DNA of 64,000 nt from Pseudomonadota bacterium (GTDB taxonomy: Bacteria; Pseudomonadota; Gammaproteobacteria; Steroidobacterales; SZUA-146), in NCBI GenBank assembly GCA_039028935.1, contig JBCCHD010000006.1, positions 1 to 64,000 on the forward strand. Reading direction: 5' to 3'. Made by a program: the position numbers and the translations under genes. Shown in pieces: positions 1 to 8,917 of this stretch. The notes below the pieces were generated by a model that did not search any database, was not told where the DNA came from, and was given only the letters and a program-made list of their open reading frames with translations. Numbering within the stretch: the first letter of the stretch is position 1; each line of letters opens with the position of its first letter.

Positions 1-639
1 ACACTGGCCAAGCGCTATGCGGTCGCGGGCAGTTCATGGCTACATGTGGTCAACCTTGATGGCGCGCGAGAAGGCGGCACAATCGACTATGCTCTGCTTC
101 GATCACTGTGCCAAATTCACGGCCTGCATGTGCAGTGCGGGGGTGGATTGCGCTCTGCTCAGAGCATTCAGCGTGCATTACAGATCGGCGTCGAGCGCGC
201 CGTTGTGGGCAGCCTGGTCGTGAGTGATCCAGGTGCGCTCAAAACGTGCTTAAGCGATTACGGCGCCGAACACATCACGCTAGCCCTGGATGTTCGAATC
301 GTTGACGGCGAGCCGCGTTTGGCCATTAACGGTTGGCAGGAACAATCAACGGTCACCCTGTGGGCAACGCTCGACGAGTACGCCAATCTGGGCCTAAGCG
401 ATGTGTTGTGCACGGACATCTCGCGCGATGGCGCCATGCAGGGACCCAATGTTGAACTGTATGCTGAATGTGTTGAACGGTATCCGCAGATCGACTTTCA
501 AGCGTCAGGCGGCGTTCGAGGCATTGATGATCTTCACGCACTCAGCGACGCCGGCGTCGCTGGCGCAATTGTGGGTCGCGCACTCTACCAACGCCCGAAA
601 CTACTCGAAGAGGCACGGTCATTCTTGCCAAACGCATAG
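1..639 (+). CDS. hisA: HisA, phosphoribosylformimino-AICAR ribotide isomerase (5'-truncated by window edge)
   Basis: The frame is open from base 1, so about 30 N-terminal residues lie outside the window and 212 residues are visible. HisA isomerises ProFAR to PRFAR in histidine synthesis and is a cytosolic (beta/alpha)8 barrel. Visible family marks are the phosphate-binding GGGLRS segment near window residue 47, the [12 protein letters not shown] segment near residue 139 carrying the conserved Asp, and a second phosphate loop (SGGVRG) near residue 168. It is followed directly by hisF, whose start overlaps its last 19 bases, so the two are translationally coupled. The first catalytic Asp would be in the missing part. 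Confidence 0.95.
   Translation, partial: TLAKRYAVAGSSWLHVVNLDGAREGGTIDYALLRSLCQIHGLHVQCGGGLRSAQSIQRALQIGVERAVVGSLVVSDPGALKTCLSDYGAEHITLALDVRIVDGEPRLAINGWQEQSTVTLWATLDEYANLGLSDVLCTDISRDGAMQGPNVELYAECVERYPQIDFQASGGVRGIDDLHALSDAGVAGAIVGRALYQRPKLLEEARSFLPNA
607..623 (+). promoter_or_regulatory. Ribosome binding site and ATT start of hisF
   Basis: GAAGAGG at 607-613 lies 7 bases before ATT at 621-623, inside the end of hisA. In the hisF frame there is no ATG, GTG or TTG between the conserved N-terminal residues and the upstream sequence. The first GTG (654) is codon 12, after the catalytic Asp. The site therefore decides the start: the Shine-Dalgarno-like sequence has normal spacing to ATT. Confidence 0.7.
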
Positions 640-1388
640 TTCCCTGCCTCGATGTGAAAGATCAGCAGGTGGTAAAGGGTGTCGCCTTTCGAAATCACGA
701 GGTGGTCGGTGACATTGTCGAGCTCGCCAAATACTACAGCGACGAAGGCGCCGACGAACTCGTTTTTTATGACATCACGGCAAGCCCGGCCGGTCGATCG
801 GTATCGCTCGACTGGATTGAGCGTGTCGCTCGTGTGATTAACATTCCTTTTTGTGTTGCCGGTGGCATTCGCTCCGTCGAGGCGGCCGAGCGTGTGCTCA
901 ATCATGGCGCCGATAAAATTTCGATCAATACGCCCGCACTTGAAGACCCCGACTTAATTGACGCGCTTGCCACGCGGTTTGGTTCGCAGTGCGTCGTGGT
1001 TGGCATCGACAGTCATCTGATCGATCACACCTATAGCGTCTATAAAAACACCGGCGATCCGTCGCGGACTGAACAGGTTTCACGTGACAGCGGCGAGTGG
1101 CTGGATGAGGTTCAAGCACGTGGCGCAGGTGAAGTGGTTCTTAACTGCATGAGCCATGATGGGGCGCGCACTGGCTTTGACATCGAGCAGCTAACGGCCA
1201 TGCGTGCGCGCTGCGCTGTGCCACTCATCGCGTCAGGCGGCGCTGGTACAAAGCAGCACTTTGCCGATGTGTTTAATCAATGTGATGTCTCCGGCGCGCT
1301 CGCCGCCAGTGTGTTTCACAAAAAGCAAATCCGAATTGCGGATCTAAAATCTTTTCTCTCGAAAAACAGCGTGACCATACGATCATGA
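621..1388 (+). CDS. hisF: HisF, imidazole glycerol phosphate synthase cyclase subunit, probable ATT start
   Basis: HisF condenses PRFAR with ammonia delivered by HisH to make imidazole glycerol phosphate and AICAR. Starting at ATT (621) gives 255 residues, the usual length, beginning [12 protein letters not shown]. This places the two catalytic aspartates exactly at family positions 11 and 130 (IDSH). Phosphate loops are seen at AGGIRS and SGGAG. A GTG start at 654 would delete residues 1-11 including Asp11, so I reject it. The gene overlaps hisA by 19 bases and hisIE by 4 bases, indicating tight coupling in one operon. A sequencing error changing ATG to ATT is the main alternative. Confidence 0.93.
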   Translation: MLAKRIVPCLDVKDQQVVKGVAFRNHEVVGDIVELAKYYSDEGADELVFYDITASPAGRSVSLDWIERVARVINIPFCVAGGIRSVEAAERVLNHGADKISINTPALEDPDLIDALATRFGSQCVVVGIDSHLIDHTYSVYKNTGDPSRTEQVSRDSGEWLDEVQARGAGEVVLNCMSHDGARTGFDIEQLTAMRARCAVPLIASGGAGTKQHFADVFNQCDVSGALAASVFHKKQIRIADLKSFLSKNSVTIRS

Positions 1389-2017
1389 ATACCGACCTAC
1401 CAACACTCGACTGGGAAAAAATGAACGGCCTGATTCCGGCCGTCGTGACACACTATCTGACCGGCAAGGTGCTCATGGTGGCATGGTGCAACGAAACCGC
1501 CGTGCAACACACACTGGAATCCGGTGACGTGACGTTTTACAGCCGAAGCCGACAAGCGCTGTGGACGAAGGGCGAGACGTCGGGACACACGCTCAAACTT
1601 GTCTCGCTGCGCACCGACTGTGACCGGGACACGCTGCTTATCGATGCGCTTCCGGCCGGACCCGTTTGCCATACGGGCACGTCCACATGTTTTGATACGC
1701 CCAATCCCCTGACTGGCGCCGGATTTCTGGGCGAACTCGAACGCATTATCGACGAGCGTAAGCGCGCGCCGGCCGAGGGCAGTTATACCGCGCGACTATT
1801 GTCACAGGGCCACGCCAAAGTGGCTCAAAAGGTGGGCGAGGAAGGTGTGGAAGTGGCACTTGCCGGCGTACAGTCCGATCGCGCGGCGCTGATTGGCGAG
1901 AGCGCCGATCTGGTGTATCACCTGCTGGTCTTACTGTCGGCCCACGAGGTGCCCTTTGACGCCGTACTCAGCGAACTCAACCGTCGTCATACACAACCCC
2001 GCGAGCGCTCCGCGTGA
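1385..2017 (+). CDS. hisI: HisIE, bifunctional phosphoribosyl-AMP cyclohydrolase / phosphoribosyl-ATP pyrophosphatase
   Basis: This fused enzyme performs the second and third steps of histidine synthesis. Residues about 1-112 are the HisI cyclohydrolase: WTKGETSGH at 60-68, the metal-binding DCDRD at 78-82, and zinc cysteines Cys79, Cys95 and Cys102. Residues about 115-205 are the HisE pyrophosphatase, an all-helical domain with EEGVE at 152-156 and [10 protein letters not shown] at 172-181. ATG at 1385 overlaps the hisF stop (ATGA). At 210 residues it has normal length for the fusion. It is the last gene of the operon; the next gene, pdxJ, converges on it 13 bases away and I see no hairpin terminator between them. 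Confidence 0.95.
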   Translation: MNTDLPTLDWEKMNGLIPAVVTHYLTGKVLMVAWCNETAVQHTLESGDVTFYSRSRQALWTKGETSGHTLKLVSLRTDCDRDTLLIDALPAGPVCHTGTSTCFDTPNPLTGAGFLGELERIIDERKRAPAEGSYTARLLSQGHAKVAQKVGEEGVEVALAGVQSDRAALIGESADLVYHLLVLLSAHEVPFDAVLSELNRRHTQPRERSA

Positions 2018-2030
2018 ACGTCGACTGTTC

Positions 2031-2762
2031 CTACAAGCAGTCGAGGTAGCGCTTTACGGTCTCTGACAAGCCATACTGGAGCGCATCCGAGATCAAGGCG
2101 TGTCCGATCGACACTTCGAGAATGCCTGGAATCTGCAAGAAATCACCTAAGTTTAGACGATTCAGATCGTGGCCCGCGTTCACGCCCAAGCCAATTTCTT
2201 GGGCGGCAGCGGCCGCCGCGGCGTATCGACTTAAGACTTTATCGTGATCCGACGTGTTGTGCGCGATGGCGTAGTCTTCGGTGTACAACTCCACACGGTC
2301 TGCACCCAGTCGCTTGACCAGCTCCAGTTCGTCCGAATCGGGGTCCATAAACAAACTCACGCGGCACCCTAACTCTTTGAGGTCGCCGATCGCACGTTCA
2401 AGGCGATCCCGGTGACGGGCAACGCGCCAACCCTGGTTCGATGTAATTTGATCAACACTGTCGGGCACCAGCGTGGCCTGCGCGGGTCGCACTTCTCTGA
2501 CGAGTGATAAAAACCCAGGATAGTCGCCCAGCGCACCCTCAAAGGGGTTGCCTTCAATGTTGTATTCCACGGTTACCGCATCCGCAATCGCCCGTACATC
2601 ATCCGGCCGGATGTGTCGAAGATCGGGTCTTGGGTGTACGGTGATGCCGTGCGCTCCCTGATCGATGATGGTTTGCACAGCCCACAAAATATCGGGATCG
2701 TTGCCCCCACGCGCGTTGCGCAACCAGGCAATTTTGTTGACGTTTACACTCAGCGCGGTCAT
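2031..2762 (-). CDS. pdxJ: PdxJ, pyridoxine 5'-phosphate synthase
   Basis: PdxJ joins 1-deoxyxylulose 5-phosphate with 3-amino-2-oxopropyl phosphate to give pyridoxine 5'-phosphate. It is a cytosolic TIM barrel. I use ATG at 2762 (243 residues) because the family homology begins with its LSVNVNKIAWLRNARG segment; an upstream start would add 14 unmatched residues. Catalytic residues are in ITVHPRPD (His), YNIEGNPF (Glu) and VNAGHDLN (His). The wording of the motifs (NVNKIA, LVPDS) is that of the subgroup I associate with Bacteroidetes and Xanthomonadaceae rather than the enterobacterial one (NIDHIA). It is alone in its orientation, converging with the his operon. Confidence 0.92.
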   Translation of the reverse strand: MTALSVNVNKIAWLRNARGGNDPDILWAVQTIIDQGAHGITVHPRPDLRHIRPDDVRAIADAVTVEYNIEGNPFEGALGDYPGFLSLVREVRPAQATLVPDSVDQITSNQGWRVARHRDRLERAIGDLKELGCRVSLFMDPDSDELELVKRLGADRVELYTEDYAIAHNTSDHDKVLSRYAAAAAAAQEIGLGVNAGHDLNRLNLGDFLQIPGILEVSIGHALISDALQYGLSETVKRYLDCL

Positions 2763-2972
2763 GCCCGAAGCATAGCCCAAAAAGAGAGCGAGTACCTCAC
2801 TCAACCCATGAGAAATTGTGATGCGAGCAACGCCTCTTTATCCTCAGCGTCCGCGATGCCACACGCGCCCTAAATGCGCCTCACACCACCCCGCGACGCG
2901 GGTAGGCGTCGCGGGGCGATGTGACGAAACGCGCCAGCTCTTCGGCACGCGTAATGATTGGATAGCGATCGC

Positions 2973-4265
2973 TTACAGCTCGTAGCCGCGCTCACCATGA
3001 AGCGCAAGGTCGAGACCTTCCGTTTCGTTTTCGTCCGAAACGCGAAGGGGTATGACAAAGCCGATCAATTTCAATAGCACCCAGGTCAACACCCCACACC
3101 AAACCAACGTTGCAAGACAGCCGATGGCCTGAACGCCCAGCTGACTGCCAATCGAGACGCCTTCATCTAAACCCAGTCCTCCGAAGACCTTGGCGGAGAA
3201 CACCGCCGTGAGTAACGTCCCTAAAAACCCGCCTACTCCGTGCACTGGAAACACGTCAAGCGAGTCGTCGATCTCGAGTTTTCGCTTGATGAATTGGGTC
3301 GCGAAGTAACACACGACCCCCGCGGATAAGCCGATCGCCATGGCGCCCATCGGTCCCACATAGCCTGACGCTGGCGTGATGGTGCCGAGTCCGGCCACCA
3401 TGCCGGTCACAATGCCGAGCACGCTGGGCTTGCCGTGGCGGATCCATTCCATCGCCATCCACGCCAACGACCCGCCAGCTGCACCCAAGTGCGTCACCAA
3501 CATGGCCATGCCCGCACCATACCCCGCCGTCAGCGCACTGCCGGCATTAAAGCCAAACCAGCCCACCCAAAGCATCGCTGCCCCGGTGACGGTCATGGGC
3601 AAATTGTGCGGTGGCATCGGTTTGCGCGGGAACCCACGACGATTTCCGATCATGAGCGCCGCCACTAGGGCAGCCACCCCGGCGTTGATGTGCACCACTG
3701 CACCACCGGCGAAATCGCGAAAGCCCATTTCCGCGAGCCAGCCACCACCCCATACCCAGTGGGCCACCGGAATGTACACAACAAACAGCCAAAGGACTGA
3801 AAACAGAAGCAGCGCGGAAAAACGCATACGCTCGGCCACCGCACCGACAATCAGAGCAGGCGTAATCACCGCAAAGGTCATCTGAAACATCACAAATACG
3901 GTTTCAGGAATCGAGCCAGACGGCGTTTCCAACCCCACACCGTTCAGAAAGGCCTTCGCCAAATCACCGATGTACGCGCCGGAACCTGAAAACGTCAGCG
4001 AATAGCCGGCAAGGACCCACGCGAACGACATCACGCAACACAACGCAAAACACTGCATGAGTAACGATAAAATGTTGTGATTGCGAACAAGGCCACCATA
4101 AAACAACGCCAGCCCGGGCAACGTCATAAAGAGCACCAATGCGGACGACGTCAGCATCCAGGCGGTGTCACCACTGTCAATTCCGGCGTCCGCCATAACT
4201 GCGATCGGCATGGCGGCCAGCCCCATAAGAAAAACTTTTAACCCTCTATTCACCGCGATCCCCAT
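2973..4265 (-). CDS. amtB: AmtB-type ammonium transporter
   Basis: This is an inner membrane trimeric ammonium channel of about 430 residues with 11 predicted membrane helices after a cleavable-looking signal (MGLAAMPIAVMADA). The pore twin histidines are present in VVHINAG and FPVHGVGG, and HWVWGGGW is also typical. ATG at 4265 is preferred. GTG at 4253 has a closer GGGGA ribosome site and is possible; GTG at 4280 is less likely. No glnK is next to it, unlike the usual glnK-amtB pair. An NtrC-like palindrome lies 100 bases upstream, which fits nitrogen control. Confidence 0.94.
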   Translation of the reverse strand: MGIAVNRGLKVFLMGLAAMPIAVMADAGIDSGDTAWMLTSSALVLFMTLPGLALFYGGLVRNHNILSLLMQCFALCCVMSFAWVLAGYSLTFSGSGAYIGDLAKAFLNGVGLETPSGSIPETVFVMFQMTFAVITPALIVGAVAERMRFSALLLFSVLWLFVVYIPVAHWVWGGGWLAEMGFRDFAGGAVVHINAGVAALVAALMIGNRRGFPRKPMPPHNLPMTVTGAAMLWVGWFGFNAGSALTAGYGAGMAMLVTHLGAAGGSLAWMAMEWIRHGKPSVLGIVTGMVAGLGTITPASGYVGPMGAMAIGLSAGVVCYFATQFIKRKLEIDDSLDVFPVHGVGGFLGTLLTAVFSAKVFGGLGLDEGVSIGSQLGVQAIGCLATLVWCGVLTWVLLKLIGFVIPLRVSDENETEGLDLALHGERGYEL

Positions 4266-4302
4266 TTGGTCTGCACACAAAAAGAGCGCCGATTGTGGTC
4301 AA

Positions 4303-4320
4303 TTGATGCCACTGCATCAA
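4303..4320. repeat. Perfect inverted repeat in the amtB leader
   Basis: TTGATGC-cact-GCATCAA is a perfect 7-base inverted repeat with a 4-base loop, 38-55 bases upstream of the amtB ATG. It could be an operator or a leader hairpin. A weak sigma-54-like sequence (TGGCATCAATTGACCA on the minus strand, 4311-4296) overlaps it, but its -12 element is poor. Confidence 0.5.
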
Positions 4321-4364
4321 GTTGGGGCGGTTATTCCGGGCCGCGTCTTTTTGGGTCAACATTC

Positions 4365-4381
4365 TGCACCAATATAGTGCG
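4365..4381. promoter_or_regulatory. NtrC-like binding site upstream of amtB
   Basis: TGCACCAATATAGTGCG fits the dyad TGCACCA-N3-TGGTGCA at 12 of 14 defined bases. It lies 100 bases upstream of the amtB ATG, a normal place for an NtrC enhancer. NtrC is known to activate amtB genes through sigma-54. A convincing sigma-54 promoter is not seen here, which lowers confidence. Confidence 0.45.
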
Positions 4382-4772
4382 TTATTAAAGTCGAACTCAC
4401 CTTAATACTAGCTGCTTATGCGCTGTAATTGCTTACTTTGTTTGATTCGATTATGTGAGTGTGTCGACAGATCGAAAATCCGCTGGATGACTGCACCAAA
4501 TCGGGGACTTCAAGAGCGCTATGTCAGTGCGCACACTGCGCACCGGTGCCCTGCGTGCGCATGATGATTCGGTTAATACCGACTAATTTTGACCGACCGT
4601 CTTACGGTAAGCGCGCCGAGCGAGGTACCTGTGCGGTCGCAGGTAAGGGTGCGACCGCTTCGCGACATGGCCCGTATTGGTCGTCACACGCCGAAAGGCA
4701 GAATGGGCCGATTAGGGCACCCAGGCCGGCTGAATACTGAGACGAGTTTGGGAGGGAGAAAGCGAGACGAAA
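4382..4772. other. Non-coding stretch between amtB and tRNA-Lys
   Basis: About 390 bases hold no gene I can support. Reading frames here are short, Arg/Pro-rich and without family resemblance or ribosome sites. A GCGCAC...GTGCGC inverted repeat is present near 4529-4561. I see no T-tailed hairpin that would end the tRNA transcript. Confidence 0.5.
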
Positions 4773-4848
4773 TGGTGGGCCGTGTTGGGCTCGAACCAAC
4801 GACCAACGGATTAAAAGTCCGGTGCTCTACCAACTGAGCTAACGGCCC
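4773..4848 (-). tRNA. tRNA-Lys (anticodon TTT)
   Basis: On the minus strand a 76-base cloverleaf begins GGGCCGTTAGCTCAG and ends with encoded CCA. The acceptor stem GGGCCGT pairs with ACGGCCC, the anticodon loop is CTTTTAA, and the T arm GTTCGAG is standard. The same tRNA follows queC in Pseudomonas, supporting the synteny of this block. Confidence 0.97.
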
Positions 4849-4868
4849 GTTTCGCTTCAGAGAGCGGC

Positions 4869-4896
4869 ATAATACCCCACTTTGGGTAAAAAACAA
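4869..4896 (-). promoter_or_regulatory. Sigma-70 promoter of tRNA-Lys
   Basis: On the minus strand TTGTTT (4896-4891) and TATTAT (4874-4869) are separated by 16 bases. The expected transcription start is about 13 bases before the tRNA. It sits just downstream of the queC stop, so the tRNA need not depend on queC transcription. Confidence 0.55.
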
Positions 4897-4910
4897 GACG
4901 ATTCGGAGAC

Positions 4911-5594
4911 TTATCGATAGCGCGTTGGGTCGCTCACCCCAGCATCCACAAACCCTTGTTTCCGCAAGCGACACGAGTCACACACACCACATGCCGCGCC
5001 GTCTTCGCTTGCCTGATAACACGAAACGGTCAGCGCGTAGTCCACGCCCAAGGCCATGCCGCGCTGAATGATCTGTGCCTTAGTAAGATCGATTAGCGGC
5101 GCCTCGATTTTTACCGACTGGCCCTCGACAGCCGCTTTGGTCGCCACATTCGCAAGCCGCTCAAATGCCGTAATGAATTCAGGTCGACAGTCCGGATAAC
5201 CTGAGTAGTCAACGGCGTTTGCACCGATATAAATGTGCTGTGCATCCAGCGTCTCCGCATAGCCTAGCGCCAGCGCCAACAATACCGTGTTGCGGGCCGG
5301 TACATACGTAATCGGGATTCCCGTCGCCTCCTGCTCCGGGACCGCGATTGACGCCTCAGTCAACGCTGAGCCACCAATTGCGGTAAGGTCCACGCCGACC
5401 ACCTTGTGACCGCTCACCGAAAACGCTCGTGCCAATGCTCGTGCCGCGTTGAGTTCAGCTCGATGTCGTTGGCCGTAATCCACCGACATCGCGAAGCACT
5501 CGTGTCCAGCATCTGAGGCCATCGCGAGGGCTGTCGCCGAATCCAGGCCACCCGAAAGCAGCACAACCGCGCGAGGAATATTGGATGAAGTCAT
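4911..5594 (-). CDS. queC: QueC, 7-cyano-7-deazaguanine synthase
   Basis: QueC converts 7-carboxy-7-deazaguanine to preQ0 with ATP and ammonia, on the route to queuosine in tRNA. The PP-loop ATP motif [10 protein letters not shown] is at the N terminus. The zinc site [17 protein letters not shown] (C-x10-C-x2-C-x2-C) is near the C terminus. ATG at 5594 is preferred over GTG at 5609 because GGTGGGGG lies about 9 bases upstream. The product has 227 residues, normal for the family. Its pathway partner queE lies about 2.6 kb upstream, separated by an unrelated secreted-protein gene. Confidence 0.96.
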   Translation of the reverse strand: MTSSNIPRAVVLLSGGLDSATALAMASDAGHECFAMSVDYGQRHRAELNAARALARAFSVSGHKVVGVDLTAIGGSALTEASIAVPEQEATGIPITYVPARNTVLLALALGYAETLDAQHIYIGANAVDYSGYPDCRPEFITAFERLANVATKAAVEGQSVKIEAPLIDLTKAQIIQRGMALGVDYALTVSCYQASEDGAACGVCDSCRLRKQGFVDAGVSDPTRYR

Positions 5595-5799
5595 TGATGT
5601 TACCCCCACCTGAGTGCAGGTAAGACTAACGCCATTTTGTCCGCATGTCCCGACCTAATAAAAAGCGGTATTAGAAAACAATACGAACAGATAGAACGTC
5701 GAAATGTAGAATCAAAGGAGCGAATTCTGGAACCACTCAATGAGTGAGACGCCACTTAGACAAACATGTTCGGGTAACACCCTTGGAACACTGCTCTTT

Positions 5800-7944
5800 C
5801 TAGGGCGCCGCGCCGCTTGGCCCTGGCGGCTGTTGAAAATAGTTGGCTAGAATCGAAAAATCGACAAAATTGAGCGTACCATCGCCATCGAGATCAAGAT
5901 CACCCGAGCTATTCATACCAAAGCTCGGCGTCCAGGCGACAATGTCAAGAAAGTTCACAACCCCATTGTTATCGAAATCCGGATCGCATTGGTTCCCAAA
6001 GCCATCACCGTTGGTATCGCGCTGATCCGCATTTGCGACCGTCGTGCAGTTATCCAGCGAGTCGATGACGCCGTCCGAATCAACATCCGACAGCTGCGCA
6101 TCGAGAGCATAAGTATACGCAAGCCCATTCGGATTGACGCCCCACGCGCCAACCACCGCATCTGAGCCACTTAGGGCAAGGCTACTCGCATAGTTATCGC
6201 CGTTTTCGGCATCTTCAGCATTAAATTTCTGCACCTCCGACCAGCTCCCATTAACGAGATTAAAGAGGTAGAACGCGCCAGTAGAAACCGACACATCATC
6301 ACCACCAACAGGCGTACCAATGATAAGAGTGTCTCCGTCAAATCCGATGGAGCGACCAAATTGATTACCGTTTTGACCATCAGACGCGGTGATTTTTGAC
6401 GATTCAATCCAGTTGGACCCACTGCCGGTAAAACTGTAAACCGTTCCCCCAAGCATATCTGGACTCACATTATTAGTGTTTCCGTAAAACAGCGACCCTG
6501 CTCGAAGCACCACGCTGCTAATACCGGCACCCTGCGTTAGCGGCGCATCACTAGCGACCAGATTGGCCTGTTGACTCCAGACGTCCGCCACACGCGCAAA
6601 CACGTAAATGGAACCTGTAGATTCACCATTTTCGTCAGTTCTCGACGTAATCGCGAGTGAATCTTGATCCAAACTGACATCCCGACCGAACTGTGCATTT
6701 TCGGATGGCGTAGTGGCGACCAATTTTTGCTGTTCTGTCCAAACACCATCTGTACGTGTAAACACGTAAACCGCACCCACGTTTTGCATGAGGCTCGGCG
6801 ACTCTTCTAGCCGGGCGCCCACAACGAGTGTGTCGCCGTCTAATGACAACGACGTTCCAAATGCATCCCCAAGGCCCGCACTGTCGGCGTCGCTCGCCAC
6901 CAGCACTTGTTGCTCGACCCATGTGTCACCTTGACGTGCATACACATACACAAAACCACAGTTCATGAATGCGCCAACGCCTTCGCATTGAGATTCCGCA
7001 CCAACCGCGATCGTGTCATTGTCTACTGCAACAGTAAGCCCGTAACTTAATTCGCCCTCAATAACTTGCTGCTCGGTCCAATATCCACCTGTATTGACAA
7101 AGACAGTGACGTAACCATTAGCCCCGACGACGGAAGTATCGCCATCAATCGCTACATCGATCCCATATCCCTGTCCACTCGATGGGAAAGGATTGCGAAG
7201 TGTTGTAATCGGTGCGGGCATCGGCGTAATGGTTTCGGTCATCAAAACGCCTGAGTTCGATTCGAACGTGACACCCTCTGGCAAGACAAATCGTGTAATC
7301 AAAGAATCACGGAAATCGATGGTGCCTCCAAAAGAGCCGCCGACTCCGGTCGAAACCGTGAGACCGTATACCTGGCCCGCATTGACCGTGGTATCAAGAA
7401 CGATCTGATCAAATGGCAGCGCCAAGTCTCGAATACCTCGGCTGACGGTCGCGCCGTTAAAGTTAATGGTTGAATTCCAAAATGAACCACCTGCCACGCA
7501 ACTTAAATCACCATTAAAGCAATCAATCAAACCTGCCGTGTCCATCACAATTTGAATGTCTGCTGACGTTTCGCCGTTAGGAAAATTAAAACACACATAG
7601 TCAGAAAAATTACCGCCAGCACCGGCGTAGGAATTTGTAGCGGTGGGCGACGTGGTAACGAAAAAACCGATCGCGCCGGTCCGCAAACTTGCCGAGGCGA
7701 TGGCTTGAGAATTATTGGCAAAGCCCGTATCAAGCGAAAAGAATTCGGAATCCTGTGGATCGCCGCCAGAAGCTGTGCTGTTGAAGCTAAGCACAACCGG
7801 GTCCGGCTGATTAAGTGCACCCGCTTGTACACCACCGGTTAGGTAGCTGGCGCCAACAAACCCTGGATCCGGATCACACTGACCCAGCGCAGTGAGTTGG
7901 CAAAACAACAACCCAATTACAAGCAAACTTCGCTGCAACACCAT
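5800..7944 (-). CDS. Secreted FG-GAP beta-propeller protein with dockerin-like calcium repeats
   Basis: The 714-residue product starts at ATG 7944, chosen for the GGGGGA ribosome site and the signal peptide that follows (MVLQRSLLVIGLLFCQLTALGQ). After a unique N-terminal domain of about 230 residues there are seven FG-GAP-type repeats (for example FGTSLSLDGDTLVVGA, FGRSIGFDGDTLIIGT), enough for a seven-blade propeller. The C terminus has a thrombospondin-3-like stretch (DVDSDGVIDSLDNC) and two dockerin-like calcium loops (DFDNNGVVNFLDI, DLDGDGTLNFVDF). It is probably extracellular or surface-bound. Its substrate is unknown. It interrupts the usual queE-queC adjacency, and its base use looks more AT-rich than its neighbours. 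Confidence 0.8.
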   Translation of the reverse strand: MVLQRSLLVIGLLFCQLTALGQCDPDPGFVGASYLTGGVQAGALNQPDPVVLSFNSTASGGDPQDSEFFSLDTGFANNSQAIASASLRTGAIGFFVTTSPTATNSYAGAGGNFSDYVCFNFPNGETSADIQIVMDTAGLIDCFNGDLSCVAGGSFWNSTINFNGATVSRGIRDLALPFDQIVLDTTVNAGQVYGLTVSTGVGGSFGGTIDFRDSLITRFVLPEGVTFESNSGVLMTETITPMPAPITTLRNPFPSSGQGYGIDVAIDGDTSVVGANGYVTVFVNTGGYWTEQQVIEGELSYGLTVAVDNDTIAVGAESQCEGVGAFMNCGFVYVYARQGDTWVEQQVLVASDADSAGLGDAFGTSLSLDGDTLVVGARLEESPSLMQNVGAVYVFTRTDGVWTEQQKLVATTPSENAQFGRDVSLDQDSLAITSRTDENGESTGSIYVFARVADVWSQQANLVASDAPLTQGAGISSVVLRAGSLFYGNTNNVSPDMLGGTVYSFTGSGSNWIESSKITASDGQNGNQFGRSIGFDGDTLIIGTPVGGDDVSVSTGAFYLFNLVNGSWSEVQKFNAEDAENGDNYASSLALSGSDAVVGAWGVNPNGLAYTYALDAQLSDVDSDGVIDSLDNCTTVANADQRDTNGDGFGNQCDPDFDNNGVVNFLDIVAWTPSFGMNSSGDLDLDGDGTLNFVDFSILANYFQQPPGPSGAAP

Positions 7945-8211
7945 ATTTTGTCCCCCAGACATATTCTTGTTATTGACCCAGCTTACTGAGTCTTGAACGT
8001 CATTTGCAATGCCCCATTTCCGCCGGTTCGCCGTAACGACGACCATAGAATCCTAGATAGTTGAGAGAGCTCACAATTTTCGACTGGGCCGTTGACATTT
8101 TGGTGGCGTTCTAACGCATTAAGTCAATCCAAACACACCGTTGACGCCATTGAGCCGTACCCACACTCCAAATATTAGAGCGCTGCATAACACGACGTTG
8201 CGTCTTCTTGT

Positions 8212-8904
8212 CTAACGCCCCGGTTCGTCGTCCCATAGAATTTTGTGCAGCTGCAACTGGAATCTCACTGGCAAGGCATCAGCGACGATCCAATCGGCTA
8301 ACTGCTGATGCGGAAGTTGATTAAAGCTCGCAGAAAACCACACGGTGCTCCGATCGGTGAGATTATGCCTCTCGATAAACGCCACGGACCAGTCATAGTC
8401 GTTGCGGTCACAAATCACGAACTTAATTTGGTCGTGAGGCGAAATGAAATCAAGATTCTCGAGTCGGTTGCGCGATTCTTCACGTGATCCCGGTGTTTTA
8501 ACATCGAGCACCTTGCTACAGCGCGGGTCGACACGGCTGACGTCCATCGCACCGGAAGTCTCCAGTGACACCTTGAAGCCTTCGTCGCACAGCCGAGAGA
8601 TTAGGCCGATCACGTTTTGTTGTGCGAGCGGCTCGCCGCCCGTCACGCATACATGGCGGACACCAAATTGATTAACCCGATCGAGTATCTCGTCGAACCC
8701 ATGCCACTCACCGCCGTGAAACGCGTACTCCGTGTCGCAGTACTGACAGCGCAATGGACAACCGGTCAGACGCACGAACACCGTCGGCCAGCCGGCATCG
8801 AGCGCCTCGCCTTGCAGTGAACAGAAGATTTCGGTCAGGCGCAAACGTTGCGCCGCCGGCAGGTCGTCGCGTTGCATTCGTATCTCGGTTGCCTGATGCG
8901 CCAC
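8212..8904 (-). CDS. queE: QueE, 7-carboxy-7-deazaguanine synthase (radical SAM)
   Basis: QueE rearranges 6-carboxytetrahydropterin to 7-carboxy-7-deazaguanine. The iron-sulfur motif CPLRCQYC (C-x3-C-x2-C) follows VRLTGC, and VCVTGGEPL is the SAM-binding glycine motif. The family core begins at LRLTEIFCSLQGEALDAG. The start is uncertain: GTG at 8904 lies 13 bases after the cpoB stop, and ATG at 8877 would remove nine residues; neither has a strong ribosome site. It follows cpoB in the same direction, as in Pseudomonas, so it is probably the end of the tol-pal operon. Confidence 0.95.
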   Translation of the reverse strand: MAHQATEIRMQRDDLPAAQRLRLTEIFCSLQGEALDAGWPTVFVRLTGCPLRCQYCDTEYAFHGGEWHGFDEILDRVNQFGVRHVCVTGGEPLAQQNVIGLISRLCDEGFKVSLETSGAMDVSRVDPRCSKVLDVKTPGSREESRNRLENLDFISPHDQIKFVICDRNDYDWSVAFIERHNLTDRSTVWFSASFNQLPHQQLADWIVADALPVRFQLQLHKILWDDEPGR

Positions 8905-8917
8905 CGCGGCGCGTTGA

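Noticed and set aside
2031-2762. pdxJ as a horizontally acquired gene
   Set aside because: The motif wording differs from E. coli PdxJ, but I recall the same wording in Xanthomonadaceae, so vertical descent is equally likely without a tree.
4296-4311. Sigma-54 promoter for amtB (TGGCATCAATTGACCA, minus strand)
   Set aside because: The -24 part is good but the -12 part lacks GC at the right place, so it is mentioned only as weak.
4459-4837. Short plus-strand frames between amtB and tRNA-Lys
   Set aside because: No ribosome site or similarity, and one runs through the tRNA gene.
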